Below, in pieces: positions 16,659-24,363 of a stretch of 47,810 bases of DNA. The position numbers and the translations under genes were made by a program. The stretch comes from Betaproteobacteria bacterium HGW-Betaproteobacteria-6 (GTDB lineage Bacteria; Pseudomonadota; Gammaproteobacteria; Burkholderiales; Rhodocyclaceae): the NCBI GenBank assembly GCA_002842145.1, contig PHCF01000055.1:1-47810 (forward strand). Reading direction: 5' to 3'. Position 1 is the stretch's first letter, and each line of letters opens with the position of its first letter. A model generated the notes under the pieces. It searched no databases and had not been told where the DNA came from. It saw only the letters and a list, made by a program, of their open reading frames with translations.

Positions 16659-17684
16659 ATGAACCTTCGCAAGTTTTTGGCGATTATGCTGGTGTCTTCG
16701 GTGGTTGCCGCCGGCTATTGGGGCATGCGCGACGATGCTGATTCGGGTCCGCTTGAGACCGGCCCCGCCGTTTCTTCGCATTCAAGCCTCCTTTCTGGCT
16801 CCGCCGCCTTGTTGCCGCTTCCGCCAGTCCCGGCCTTGCCGGCCGAGAAGGTCGCGCTTGGCAAACGCCTGTTCTTCGACACACGCCTTTCCCGCGACAA
16901 CACCATTGCCTGTGCCAGCTGCCACCAGCTTGAAAGCGGTGGTAGCGACCGTCTGCTCGTATCCGTCGGCATCGATGGTCGGCAGGGGAGCATCAACGCG
17001 CCGACGGTGTTCAACAGCAGCCTGAATTTCGTCCAGTTCTGGGATGGCCGGGCCGCCAGTCTCGAAGAGCAGGCCGCCGGTCCGGTACACAACACGCTTG
17101 AAATGGATTCGAACTGGGCGGAGGTCATTGCCAAGCTCAGTCGCGACGAGGCTTATAACCGGGCTTTTGGCCAGCTCTACAAGCAGGGCATGAGCGGGGA
17201 GACCATCGTCGACGCCATCGCCACCTTCGAACGGTCCCTGCTGACGCCAAACGCACCGGTCGACCGCTTTCTGGAAGGCGACCAGACGGCCCTCAATCCG
17301 CTTGAGCGCGACGGCTACCAGCGCTTTCTCGACTACGGTTGCGCCAGTTGCCATCAGGGCGCCGGCATTGGCGGCAACATGTTCCAGCGCTTTGGCGTGA
17401 TGGACGATTATCTCAGGGAGCGCGCCAACCGGCAGTCCGACCTCGGTCGCTTCAATGTCACCGGCCTCGATCAGGACAAGAATGTGTTCAAGGTGCCCAG
17501 CCTGCGCAACGTCGCCGTCACGCCGCCGTATTTTCACGACGGTTCGGCCAAAACGCTCGACGAGGCGGTCATCGTCATGGGGCGCTACCAGCTCGGGCGC
17601 GAACTGTCAGAGGACGACGTCAAGGCACTCACCGCCTTCCTGAGGGCGCTGACTGGCGAATGGGAAGGAAAACGGCTGCAATGA
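16659..17684 (+). CDS. Di-heme cytochrome c peroxidase (CcpA/MauG family)
   Basis: 341 residues with an N-terminal membrane or signal helix (1-20), a low-complexity linker, and two heme c sites: C-A-S-C-H at 85-89 and at 228-232. The MauG/CCP segment A-P-V-D-R-F-L-E-G-D lies between them. It would reduce hydrogen peroxide in the periplasm with electrons from cytochromes or, as in some MauG relatives, oxidise another protein. The stop overlaps the start of the GGDEF-EAL gene by ATGA, an unusual pairing that links a periplasmic peroxidase with c-di-GMP turnover. Confidence 0.88.
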   Translation: MNLRKFLAIMLVSSVVAAGYWGMRDDADSGPLETGPAVSSHSSLLSGSAALLPLPPVPALPAEKVALGKRLFFDTRLSRDNTIACASCHQLESGGSDRLLVSVGIDGRQGSINAPTVFNSSLNFVQFWDGRAASLEEQAAGPVHNTLEMDSNWAEVIAKLSRDEAYNRAFGQLYKQGMSGETIVDAIATFERSLLTPNAPVDRFLEGDQTALNPLERDGYQRFLDYGCASCHQGAGIGGNMFQRFGVMDDYLRERANRQSDLGRFNVTGLDQDKNVFKVPSLRNVAVTPPYFHDGSAKTLDEAVIVMGRYQLGRELSEDDVKALTAFLRALTGEWEGKRLQ

Positions 17685-20680
17685 TTCCTTCCAAATCCAC
17701 GCCGGACATGGCGAGAAAGCATCTCAGCCTGGGCCTGGCCCTGTTGGTCGGGATTTTTGCTGCGGCCCTGAGCGGGCTGTTTTTCCTGGCTGAAAAGGTC
17801 TCGCCCGACGCGCACTTCGCCTACACGCAGAAGCTGCGCGATATTGGCGAGCTCGATGCCCGCGTTGACGGGCAAATTCTGGCCAATCGCCTTGAGCAGG
17901 TCCGCAATTTCGACGCGATGACCCGCTATATCCAACGCCTCGACGAACTGGGCAGGCAGGTCAATTCAGTCCCCGCCTTCCTCTCCGCGGCAGACCGCAC
18001 GGCCGTCGCGGCGGCGGCCGGCGAGCTGGTCGAGGCCCTTGGCCACAAGGCTGTGCTGGTCGACCAGTTCAAGCGCGAGAACGCCATTTTGCGCAATTCG
18101 ATCTCCTTCTTCCCGATTGCCACCTCGGCCTTCCTCGAAGCCGGTTCGTTCTCCCCGCAGCCTGGCAGGCAGCTCCACCTGATGGGCAAATATGCGCGTG
18201 AGGTGCTGGCTTTCGCTCATGCCCCGAGCGACGAAGGGGGGCGGCGCGTCCTTGGCGTGCGCAATGAACTGGCCACTTTGGTGCAGGGATCGAGAGATGG
18301 ACGACTTGTCGACAACATCATTCGCCACGGCGACAACATTGCAGCCCGGCTCCGCTCGCTCGATGCCTTGATGACCGATATTTCCGCCCAGGCCAGCAGC
18401 GCCCGACTCGAAAAGCTGAGCAGCGACTACGCGGTCGGCCATGCCCGGGCACAGCGCGCGGCAACCCGCTACCGCGCAGCGCTTTACATGCTGGCCATTG
18501 TGCTCACCGCCTTCCTTGCCTTCCTGTTCTTCCGGCTCGTTCTGGCCCGCCGTTCGCTGGCCCGGGTCAATAACGAACTGGGCGAGCGCTACGCCGCGCA
18601 ACTCGCTGTCGAAAAGCAGCTGATCCTGCATGCCACGGCCTTCCGCAGCGCCCACGACGGCATCACGCTGACCGACGCTTCCGGCAACATCCTCGACGTC
18701 AATCCGGCCTTCTCGCGCATTACGGGCTGGGAGCGCAGCGAAGTCATCGGCCGCAATCCTCGCGTCCTCAAGTCCGGCCGCCACGATCTCGAGTTTTACG
18801 CGGCGATGTGGAAAAGCATCAACGAAACCGACAGCTGGCGCGGCGAAATCTGGAATCGCAACAAATACGGCGAGATCTACCCTGAACTGCTGTCGATCTC
18901 GGCCGTGCGCGACAAGGATGGAAATCTCACCAACTACGTCGCCGTCTTTTCCGACATCGGGCGCCTCAAGGCGCAGGAGTCGCAACTCACGCAGATGGCC
19001 TACTACGACTCGCTGACCGAGTTGCCCAACCGCACCCTGCTCGCCGACCGCCTCGTTCAGGGGATTGCCCAGACCCGTCGTAGCGATGCCTTGATGGCCA
19101 TCTGCTATCTCGATCTCGACGGCTTCAAGCCGGTCAACGACACCTGGGGTCATGGCGCCGGCGACATGGTGCTCGTCGAAATCGCCAACCGACTGCGTCA
19201 AATGGTGCGCGGCGGTGATACCGTCGCTCGCCTTGGCGGAGACGAGTTTGTCATGCTTCTGCTCGGCTTTTCGAGCGAAGCCGAATGCCACGAAGCGATC
19301 CGCCGGGTGTTGGCCAGAATCGCTCAGCCGCTGACCGTCCTGCCCGAGTCGGTGAGCGTCTCGGCCAGTATCGGCGTGACGCTCTATCCTCACGACAATG
19401 AAGACCCAGACACCTTGCTGCGCCATGCCGACCAGGCCATGTACCGCGCCAAACAGGCCGGCAAGAACTGCTTCCAGATTTTCGATGCCGAGCAGGACCG
19501 CCACACGCGCAGCCGGCGTGACCACGTCAACCGCATCCGTCAGGCCCTCGACGACCACGAGTTCGTCATCTATTACCAGCCCAAGGTCAATATGCGCCTG
19601 GGCAAGGTCACCGGCGCCGAGGCCCTGATCCGCTGGAATCACCCGGAGCGCGGAATTCTGGCGCCGAGCGAGTTCCTGCCGCTGATCAACGACGACCTGA
19701 TGATCAAGCTGATCGGCGACTGGGTCATCGAGGCGGTGCTCGGCCAACTGCAAGCCTGGCATGTCGCCGGACTGGATCTGACGGTCAGCGTCAATGTCGC
19801 CAGCAAGCAACTGCAGGCACCGGAGTTTGTCGAAAAGCTCAAGGCCGCGCTGTTCGTGCACCCCGAGGTGGCCCATCTGCTCGAAATGGAAATTCTCGAA
19901 ACAGCCGCGCTCGAGGATGTCGCCAAGACTTCGCGGGTCATCGACGAATGTCGTGCCCTCGGCGTACGTTTCTCGCTTGATGACTTCGGCACCGGCTATT
20001 CCTCACTGACCTACCTCAAGCGTCTGCCGGCCGAGATCATCAAGATCGACCAGAGCTTCGTCCGCGAAATTCTCAGCGACTACAACAATCTGGTCATCGT
20101 CCAGGGCGTCATCAGCCTAGCCGGCGCCTTCCAGCGCGAAATCATCGCCGAAGGTGTCGAAACCGTCGAACACGGCCGCCTGCTGCTCCAGCTGAACTGC
20201 GATCACGCCCAGGGCTACGGCATCGCCAAGCCCATGCCGGCCGAGCTGGTCGTCGACTGGGTCAGGCAATGGCGGCCCGACCCGATGTGGCAGGCGATCA
20301 GCGACCTGCATTGGGATGTTGCCGATTACCCCATGCTCATCGCCGAAATCCAGCTGCGCAACTGGGTCAGCCAGATCGTCTATGCCAGCAACGAAGGACA
20401 GGCAGCGTTGTCCCAGATCATCGACGACCCGGCCAGCAGCGAATTTGGCGCCTGGTACTACGGTGACCACCTGCACCATTACGAAAGCCACCCGGTCTTT
20501 GCCGACATCGACGAGCCCTACCGTCGCCTGCACCGGATCGCCGGCCAGATCGACCAGCGCTGGCGTGATGGCCAAGTGCAGGAATCGCGAGCCCTGGTTC
20601 CCGAACTGCTTGTTGCCCGCGACGCGACGCTGGCGCTGCTCCTCCAGTTGCAGCGCGCCGTGGGGGTACGCCGGACATAG
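17681..20680 (+). CDS. DAHL-PAS-GGDEF-EAL c-di-GMP enzyme
   Basis: 999 residues. TM helix 15-37, a helical periplasmic DAHL-type sensor about 45-265, TM 267-288, PAS 312-425, GGDEF domain with intact G-G-D-E-F at 519-523 and an I-site R-G-G-D at 510-513, EAL domain with E-A-L at 647-649 and D-D-F-G-T-G-Y-S-S-L at 767-776. Both catalytic halves look competent, so it could make and degrade c-di-GMP. Residues 885-999 resemble a CZB zinc-binding domain (L-R-N-W, S-S-E-F-G-A-W-Y-Y, L-H-R-I-A), but the first His and the Cys ligand positions are Gln and Ser. It is coupled to the peroxidase upstream. The last codons touch the border of the duplicated fragment. Confidence 0.93.
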   Translation: MIPSKSTPDMARKHLSLGLALLVGIFAAALSGLFFLAEKVSPDAHFAYTQKLRDIGELDARVDGQILANRLEQVRNFDAMTRYIQRLDELGRQVNSVPAFLSAADRTAVAAAAGELVEALGHKAVLVDQFKRENAILRNSISFFPIATSAFLEAGSFSPQPGRQLHLMGKYAREVLAFAHAPSDEGGRRVLGVRNELATLVQGSRDGRLVDNIIRHGDNIAARLRSLDALMTDISAQASSARLEKLSSDYAVGHARAQRAATRYRAALYMLAIVLTAFLAFLFFRLVLARRSLARVNNELGERYAAQLAVEKQLILHATAFRSAHDGITLTDASGNILDVNPAFSRITGWERSEVIGRNPRVLKSGRHDLEFYAAMWKSINETDSWRGEIWNRNKYGEIYPELLSISAVRDKDGNLTNYVAVFSDIGRLKAQESQLTQMAYYDSLTELPNRTLLADRLVQGIAQTRRSDALMAICYLDLDGFKPVNDTWGHGAGDMVLVEIANRLRQMVRGGDTVARLGGDEFVMLLLGFSSEAECHEAIRRVLARIAQPLTVLPESVSVSASIGVTLYPHDNEDPDTLLRHADQAMYRAKQAGKNCFQIFDAEQDRHTRSRRDHVNRIRQALDDHEFVIYYQPKVNMRLGKVTGAEALIRWNHPERGILAPSEFLPLINDDLMIKLIGDWVIEAVLGQLQAWHVAGLDLTVSVNVASKQLQAPEFVEKLKAALFVHPEVAHLLEMEILETAALEDVAKTSRVIDECRALGVRFSLDDFGTGYSSLTYLKRLPAEIIKIDQSFVREILSDYNNLVIVQGVISLAGAFQREIIAEGVETVEHGRLLLQLNCDHAQGYGIAKPMPAELVVDWVRQWRPDPMWQAISDLHWDVADYPMLIAEIQLRNWVSQIVYASNEGQAALSQIIDDPASSEFGAWYYGDHLHHYESHPVFADIDEPYRRLHRIAGQIDQRWRDGQVQESRALVPELLVARDATLALLLQLQRAVGVRRT

Positions 20681-20900
20681 TCCGGCGGCTTGGCGCGCAG
20701 TTCGTGCTCGGAAGGGAAAGCGTTGGCGATGCCGCGGCGGTCGGCGAGTTCCGGCTGGGGCAGTTCATGGGTCACGAAATTGGGCGCGATGATCGTGTCG
20801 GGACGGATGTTGGCCAGCGTGAATTGCGAAATTGGCTCTTTTTTCCGGTCGACCGTAGCAATCGCCGAGCGCGAGTTGAGGCGCGACCGGGTAGCCGGGA
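20668..20900 (-). pseudogene. Internally deleted copy of the M15 peptidase/membrane gene pair
   Basis: On the minus strand this region is near-identical to the start of the M15 peptidase gene at 24363: both read S-A-I-A-T-V-D-R-K, E-P-I-S-Q-F-T-L-A-N-I-R-P-D-T, A-P-N-F and E-L-A-D-R-R-G-I-A-N-A-F-P-S. After E-L-R-A the match ends and the sequence switches to A-K-P-P-D-Y-V-R-R-T, which matches the 3' end and downstream flank of the membrane gene (R-A-E-L-P-D, stop, V-R-R-T). The join is at GGCGCGC, present at both parental sites. It is therefore a duplicate of the operon end that has lost about 2 kb. No start or complete domain remains. The 170 bases to its right (20901-21071) hold nothing I can name. 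Confidence 0.8.
20823..20859 (-). repeat. 37-bp interspersed repeat, copy 6 (in duplicated fragment)
   Basis: Head GCTACGGTCGACCGG intact, tail diverged (about 29 of 37 by eye). It was carried here by the duplication and corresponds to the copy at 24099. Confidence 0.8.
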
Positions 20901-21071
20901 CGGCTGCCCAAAGAAGGCAGAGATAGTTCCGATTCTCATTTTGCAGCCATTTCTAAGCCACTTTTCCCAAAGTACGGAGCGATCAATCTGATCTATCCCA
21001 TCTTTCAATTCGAGCACCAACTGTCGGATAACTTGACACCATTCTCTCAATGCACCTGGCGAACATTAAAA

Positions 21072-21088
21072 GTTGTTTTTAAAACAAC
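21072..21088. promoter_or_regulatory. Perfect palindrome upstream of sigma-54 promoter
   Basis: GTTGTTTT, one centre base, AAAACAAC. It is centred about 58 bases before the predicted start point, so it could be an enhancer-binding protein site (a PrsR-like activator would be the expected candidate for PEP-CTERM genes). Confidence 0.45.
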
Positions 21089-21111
21089 GTAATACAGAGT
21101 TGCATTTAAAG

Positions 21112-21126
21112 TGGCGCGAATATTGC
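21112..21126 (+). promoter_or_regulatory. Sigma-54 promoter of the PEP-CTERM gene
   Basis: TGGCGCGAATATTGC fits TGGCACG-N4-TTGC with one transition, and GG (21113-21114) and GC (21125-21126) are exactly 10 bases apart. The start is predicted near 21138, 28 bases before the ATG. Confidence 0.72.
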
Positions 21127-21165
21127 GGATAAATTTTCCGTCAACCCAGCCTTGGAGTATCAATA

Positions 21166-21828
21166 ATGAAACTTTCCAAAATTGCATCTGCGCTCACAGT
21201 GGCTGGCGTACTTGCCACGTCGCTCCCGGCCAACGCTTCGAGCGCACTTTTTTCAGGCTTTGGCCTGCCCAGTTCCGATGCCCTGCTAACCGGCGCCACG
21301 GTCGTTGATTTCACGTCGCTCACCGCTGGCATCTATACATCGCTGACTACGGGCAACGTCACCTTTGGTGGCGGGGGGGGTAGTTTTGTTATTACTAACA
21401 ACTTGGGGGGGGACTACAACACTCAGGGCCGTAACCTGCAAAACCTGCACGGTCAGGGCAGTACGACCATTCTCGATTTTACTTTCGCCAGTCCGGTCAG
21501 CGCCTTCGGCTTCAATTTCGGCGCTTCGAACGAAGACTGGAGCCTCGCCATCTACGACGCGGCCAACAACATTATCGAGAGCCAAATTCTCAACCAGACT
21601 TGGTTCAGCAATGCCGGCGATTACTTTGGCATGGCAACATCCGGAATTGCCAGCGCCCGCCTGACGCAACTGACCCACGTTAACGACGCGGGTGCTGACT
21701 GGATTCTGCTCGACAACTTCTCTTATGTCGGCCGCAACAATGTACCCGAACCAGAAACACTTCTGCTGTCCGGCCTCGGCCTTTTCGCACTGGCTGCCAG
21801 CCGTCGTCGAAAGATGAAGCAGCGGTAA
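21166..21828 (+). CDS. PEP-CTERM sorting-domain protein
   Basis: 220 residues. A signal peptide (1-25, ending P-A-N-A) is followed by a beta-rich domain (residues 35-190) with a glycine run (G-G-G-G-G-S) and then the C-terminal sorting signal: V-P-E-P at about 194, a hydrophobic helix (L-L-L-S-G-L-G-L-F-A-L-A-A) and R-R-R-K-M-K-Q-R. It would be exported and processed by an exosortase for surface or matrix placement; no exosortase gene is in the window. The ribosome site is GGAG. It has its own sigma-54 promoter and a strong terminator, so it is a single-gene unit. Confidence 0.9.
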   Translation: MKLSKIASALTVAGVLATSLPANASSALFSGFGLPSSDALLTGATVVDFTSLTAGIYTSLTTGNVTFGGGGGSFVITNNLGGDYNTQGRNLQNLHGQGSTTILDFTFASPVSAFGFNFGASNEDWSLAIYDAANNIIESQILNQTWFSNAGDYFGMATSGIASARLTQLTHVNDAGADWILLDNFSYVGRNNVPEPETLLLSGLGLFALAASRRRKMKQR

Positions 21829-21894
21829 CCGTACCCGGTGGTGGTTCCACCATCAAAAAAGAGGGGGGAGTGTCTTCCCCTCAGACGGCCGACA

Positions 21895-21926
21895 ATGCCT
21901 CCAAAGAACTGGAGGCATTTTTTTTC
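21895..21926 (+). terminator. Rho-independent terminator of the PEP-CTERM gene
   Basis: ATGCCTCCA, loop AAGAAC, TGGAGGCAT, then a run of T. The 9-base perfect stem lies 67 bases after the stop. Confidence 0.92.
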
Positions 21927-21975
21927 GGCAGCCCCGGCTAATGGGTGACCCCTCTGGTGTTCGTGTGCGCCGGAC

Positions 21976-23562
21976 TTAGTCAGGCAGCTCGGCGCGCTGC
22001 GGGCGCGGCGGCGGGGCGGGAAACAGCGCGGCGAGTACCTCGGCCGGTCTGAGGCCGGCCTCGTCTTTTTCATCGAGCCAGATAAATCGGCCTGCGGGGG
22101 CGCCGGCTGTGGCTGCCAGGGCGGCATCGCGTTCGGTCTGCGGATTGCTCAGGATGACGACGCGGGCGAGGTGGCCGGCCCTGGCCAGGACGCCGAGCTC
22201 ATGAATGCAGCCGGCGTTCTTGGCATTGAAGTTGCGCAGGTCCATGAGCACCACGTCGCTGATCCCGACCAGCCGGTCGAGTGCCTGTTGCCAGGTGTTG
22301 TCGTGGCAATAGCATTCGTTCACCCGGTAGCGGCCTTCGACGTCGGGCTTTAGCTCGAACTGGCGGAGCCGGGGTTCGATGTCGGCGACGCGGTTGATGA
22401 AGCGTTCGCCTAGCCGGCCGTCGATGAAGGTGAAGATGTCGTCGGCGTCGATGGTGCGGTCGGCCAGATCGGTGCCGGCGATGAGCACGGTGTTGCCACT
22501 CAGCCGCCAGCGCTCGATGACGCGGTCGAAAATGGCCTGGGCGTTGGCATCCTGCTGGAAGACGCGGAGGATGAGCAGGGTCGGCGGCTGGCCGGCGCCA
22601 GCCGGGCCAGCGAAGCCTTGCATGAGCGTGGCGCCGAGCGGTATCCACAGGAGCGGGGCAAAACAGACTACGGCACCCCAACCGAGATCGCCGATGGCGC
22701 CAAGGGTCGGGCTGATCAGGGCGATGGTCCATACCGCGGTGAACAGGTAGAAAAGTTCGGAAATGCGGCGCTCCCGGTAGCTTTTGGCCAGCCAGCGGCC
22801 AAGCGCACGGGCCGGCCACCAGGCGATCAGCCAGGGCAGCACGGCGAACAGCGTGAAGGCGCTGGTGGCGCTGGTGGCGCCCAGCCAGCCGGCCAGCCAG
22901 ACGATGAACGGGCTTTCCGCTTCGACCATCGCCGCCAGCAAGTCGAGGCCCAGTTGCGACGAGCCGCTGAGGACGATGAACAGCGGTGCCAGCCAGGGGC
23001 CAACGGCGCGCGTGGCACCACCGAGACAGAGGGCGGTGACGACAACGAGCGGCAGGCCGGTGTCGAACAGCATCCAGCCGACGATCTGGACAAAGCTGAC
23101 ATTCTCGTTGGTGCGCCAGCTCAGCAAGGCGATGGCGAGGACCAGCCAGCCAAGCATGGCGCCGACAAAACGCGGGCGGGACCAGCGGCCGATCACGGCG
23201 AGCACGGGCAGAATCGGCCAGGCATAGGCGGCGCCAAGGGTGGCCACGGTTTTGAGGGTGATCGGGCCGTCGGCGATGAACTGGGTCAGCACCGTGCGGC
23301 TCAGGGCGATGACGAGGGTCAGGCCGATGAAGGAAAAGAGCAGCCGGCGGTAGGCGTCGTCGTTGTCGGCGAGCGATGGAAACCGGGGCGGGCGAGCGAC
23401 GGGGGGCGTGCTGGCTGGCGCGCTGCCGTCGCCCGGCTCGGCCACCGGCGCCTTCATGAGGCGCTGCATGCTCCGCCGGTAGCTGCGCGCGACGACCCAG
23501 GCGCCGACCAGCGCGAGCAGCGTCGCGATGATCAGCAGGGTCAGGATCTTGCCGGAGGCCAT
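21976..23562 (-). CDS. Polytopic membrane protein with TIR/deoxyribohydrolase-like C-terminus
   Basis: 528 residues. One TM helix at 5-25, a proline-rich linker, then about seven helices between 73 and 318. The soluble C-terminus (about 325-515) has alternating strands and helices: L-L-I-L-R-V-F, T-V-L-I-A-G-T-D-L, then I-S-D-V-V-L-M-D-L-R-N-F-N followed by C-I-H-E-L-G and R-V-V-I-L-S. This pattern of D-x-V-x-x-D-L, Asn, E-L-G and R-V-x-x-L parallels the first gene of the operon (A-D-L-V-V-A-D-L, N-P-N-V, Y-E-L-G), suggesting a TIR or nucleoside deoxyribosyltransferase-like fold; E455 would be the catalytic position. It starts 3 bases after the M15 gene ends. I do not know a named family for the whole protein. 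A membrane-bound NAD- or nucleotide-acting effector is inference. Confidence 0.75.
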   Translation of the reverse strand: MASGKILTLLIIATLLALVGAWVVARSYRRSMQRLMKAPVAEPGDGSAPASTPPVARPPRFPSLADNDDAYRRLLFSFIGLTLVIALSRTVLTQFIADGPITLKTVATLGAAYAWPILPVLAVIGRWSRPRFVGAMLGWLVLAIALLSWRTNENVSFVQIVGWMLFDTGLPLVVVTALCLGGATRAVGPWLAPLFIVLSGSSQLGLDLLAAMVEAESPFIVWLAGWLGATSATSAFTLFAVLPWLIAWWPARALGRWLAKSYRERRISELFYLFTAVWTIALISPTLGAIGDLGWGAVVCFAPLLWIPLGATLMQGFAGPAGAGQPPTLLILRVFQQDANAQAIFDRVIERWRLSGNTVLIAGTDLADRTIDADDIFTFIDGRLGERFINRVADIEPRLRQFELKPDVEGRYRVNECYCHDNTWQQALDRLVGISDVVLMDLRNFNAKNAGCIHELGVLARAGHLARVVILSNPQTERDAALAATAGAPAGRFIWLDEKDEAGLRPAEVLAALFPAPPPRPQRAELPD

Positions 23563-23565
23563 GGT

Positions 23566-24363
23566 TCAGGCCAGGGCCGTGGCGCGCAGGCCGGGCACGT
23601 AGACCATGCGGCCGTGGTCGGCGATATAGCTCAGCAATTGCCGGCGATTCTCGCCGCTGCCCGGCGCCTTGAGCGAAATGTGCACCCAGCCCGAGTTGGG
23701 GCCTTTGGCCGGGTCGTAGCACTCGCAGATGATCTGGTCGAAAGCCTTGAGGTTGTCCTTCGCCCAGTTGGCCAGAGCCAGCGTGCTGACGCCGACGATC
23801 TCGATGTCGCAGGCTTCGCCGCGCGCATGCTGGCTGGTGCTGAGCCAGCTCGCCGGTTTGTTTTTCAATGCGCGTTCGAGCGGGTGGCCGCGAAAGACGC
23901 TGTTCGGCGTGAAGCGGCCGAAGTGGTCGCGGATCGGCTGGAGGACTTCGCGGGCGAGGTGGATGGCGGCGCGCAGTTCGCGGTCGGAAGGGAACGCATT
24001 GGCGATGCCGCGGCGGTCGGCGAGTTCCGATCGGGTCAGTTCATGGATCAGGAAATTGGGCGCAATGCGCGTGTCGGGACGGATGTTGGCCAGCGTGAAT
24101 TGCGAAATTGGCTCATTTTTCCGGTCGACCGTAGCAATCGCCGAGCGCGAGGTGCTGCGCGACCGGGTGATGGGCCGGATAACTGCCGGCGCCGGGTTGG
24201 CACGCGGTTTCGTCGCCCGCGTGGTGGCCAGCTTGGGCGGCACGGCTGTCGCCCTGGCGCTGGCGGCTGGTTCGGGATTTGCCGGGGCGGCGCTCCGGGC
24301 AGTGGCTTTGGACGCGGCAGGGCGCCGGCTGCGGGGTTTGGCCGAGGCGGGACGGGGGCTCAT
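23566..24363 (-). CDS. M15-family peptidoglycan peptidase
   Basis: 265 residues. The C-terminal domain (about 100-250) is an M15A-type zinc peptidase: N-F-L-I-H-E-L-T-R-S at its start, zinc ligands in S-T-S-Q-H-A-R-G-E-A-C-D-I-E, and G-W-V-H-I-S for the third histidine. Relatives cut D-Ala-D-Ala or peptide bonds of peptidoglycan, often as phage endolysins. The first 80 residues are low-complexity Ala/Pro/Arg/Ser with no signal peptide, and residues 77-87 (A-T-V-D-R-K-N-E-P-I) are encoded by a copy of the interspersed repeat. The start overlaps the stop of the CHAT gene by ATGA. A decayed second copy lies at 20668-20900. Confidence 0.85.
   Translation of the reverse strand: MSPRPASAKPRSRRPAASKATARSAAPANPEPAASARATAVPPKLATTRATKPRANPAPAVIRPITRSRSTSRSAIATVDRKNEPISQFTLANIRPDTRIAPNFLIHELTRSELADRRGIANAFPSDRELRAAIHLAREVLQPIRDHFGRFTPNSVFRGHPLERALKNKPASWLSTSQHARGEACDIEIVGVSTLALANWAKDNLKAFDQIICECYDPAKGPNSGWVHISLKAPGSGENRRQLLSYIADHGRMVYVPGLRATALA
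24099..24135 (-). repeat. 37-bp interspersed repeat, copy 7 (inside M15 gene)
   Basis: Head GCTACGGTCGACCGG intact, tail diverged (about 30 of 37 by eye). It is read in frame as part of the N-terminal extension of the M15 peptidase. Confidence 0.85.

Noticed and set aside
17966-19876. A 636-codon open frame opposite the GGDEF-EAL gene
   Set aside because: Same mirror effect; the plus strand holds intact catalytic motifs.
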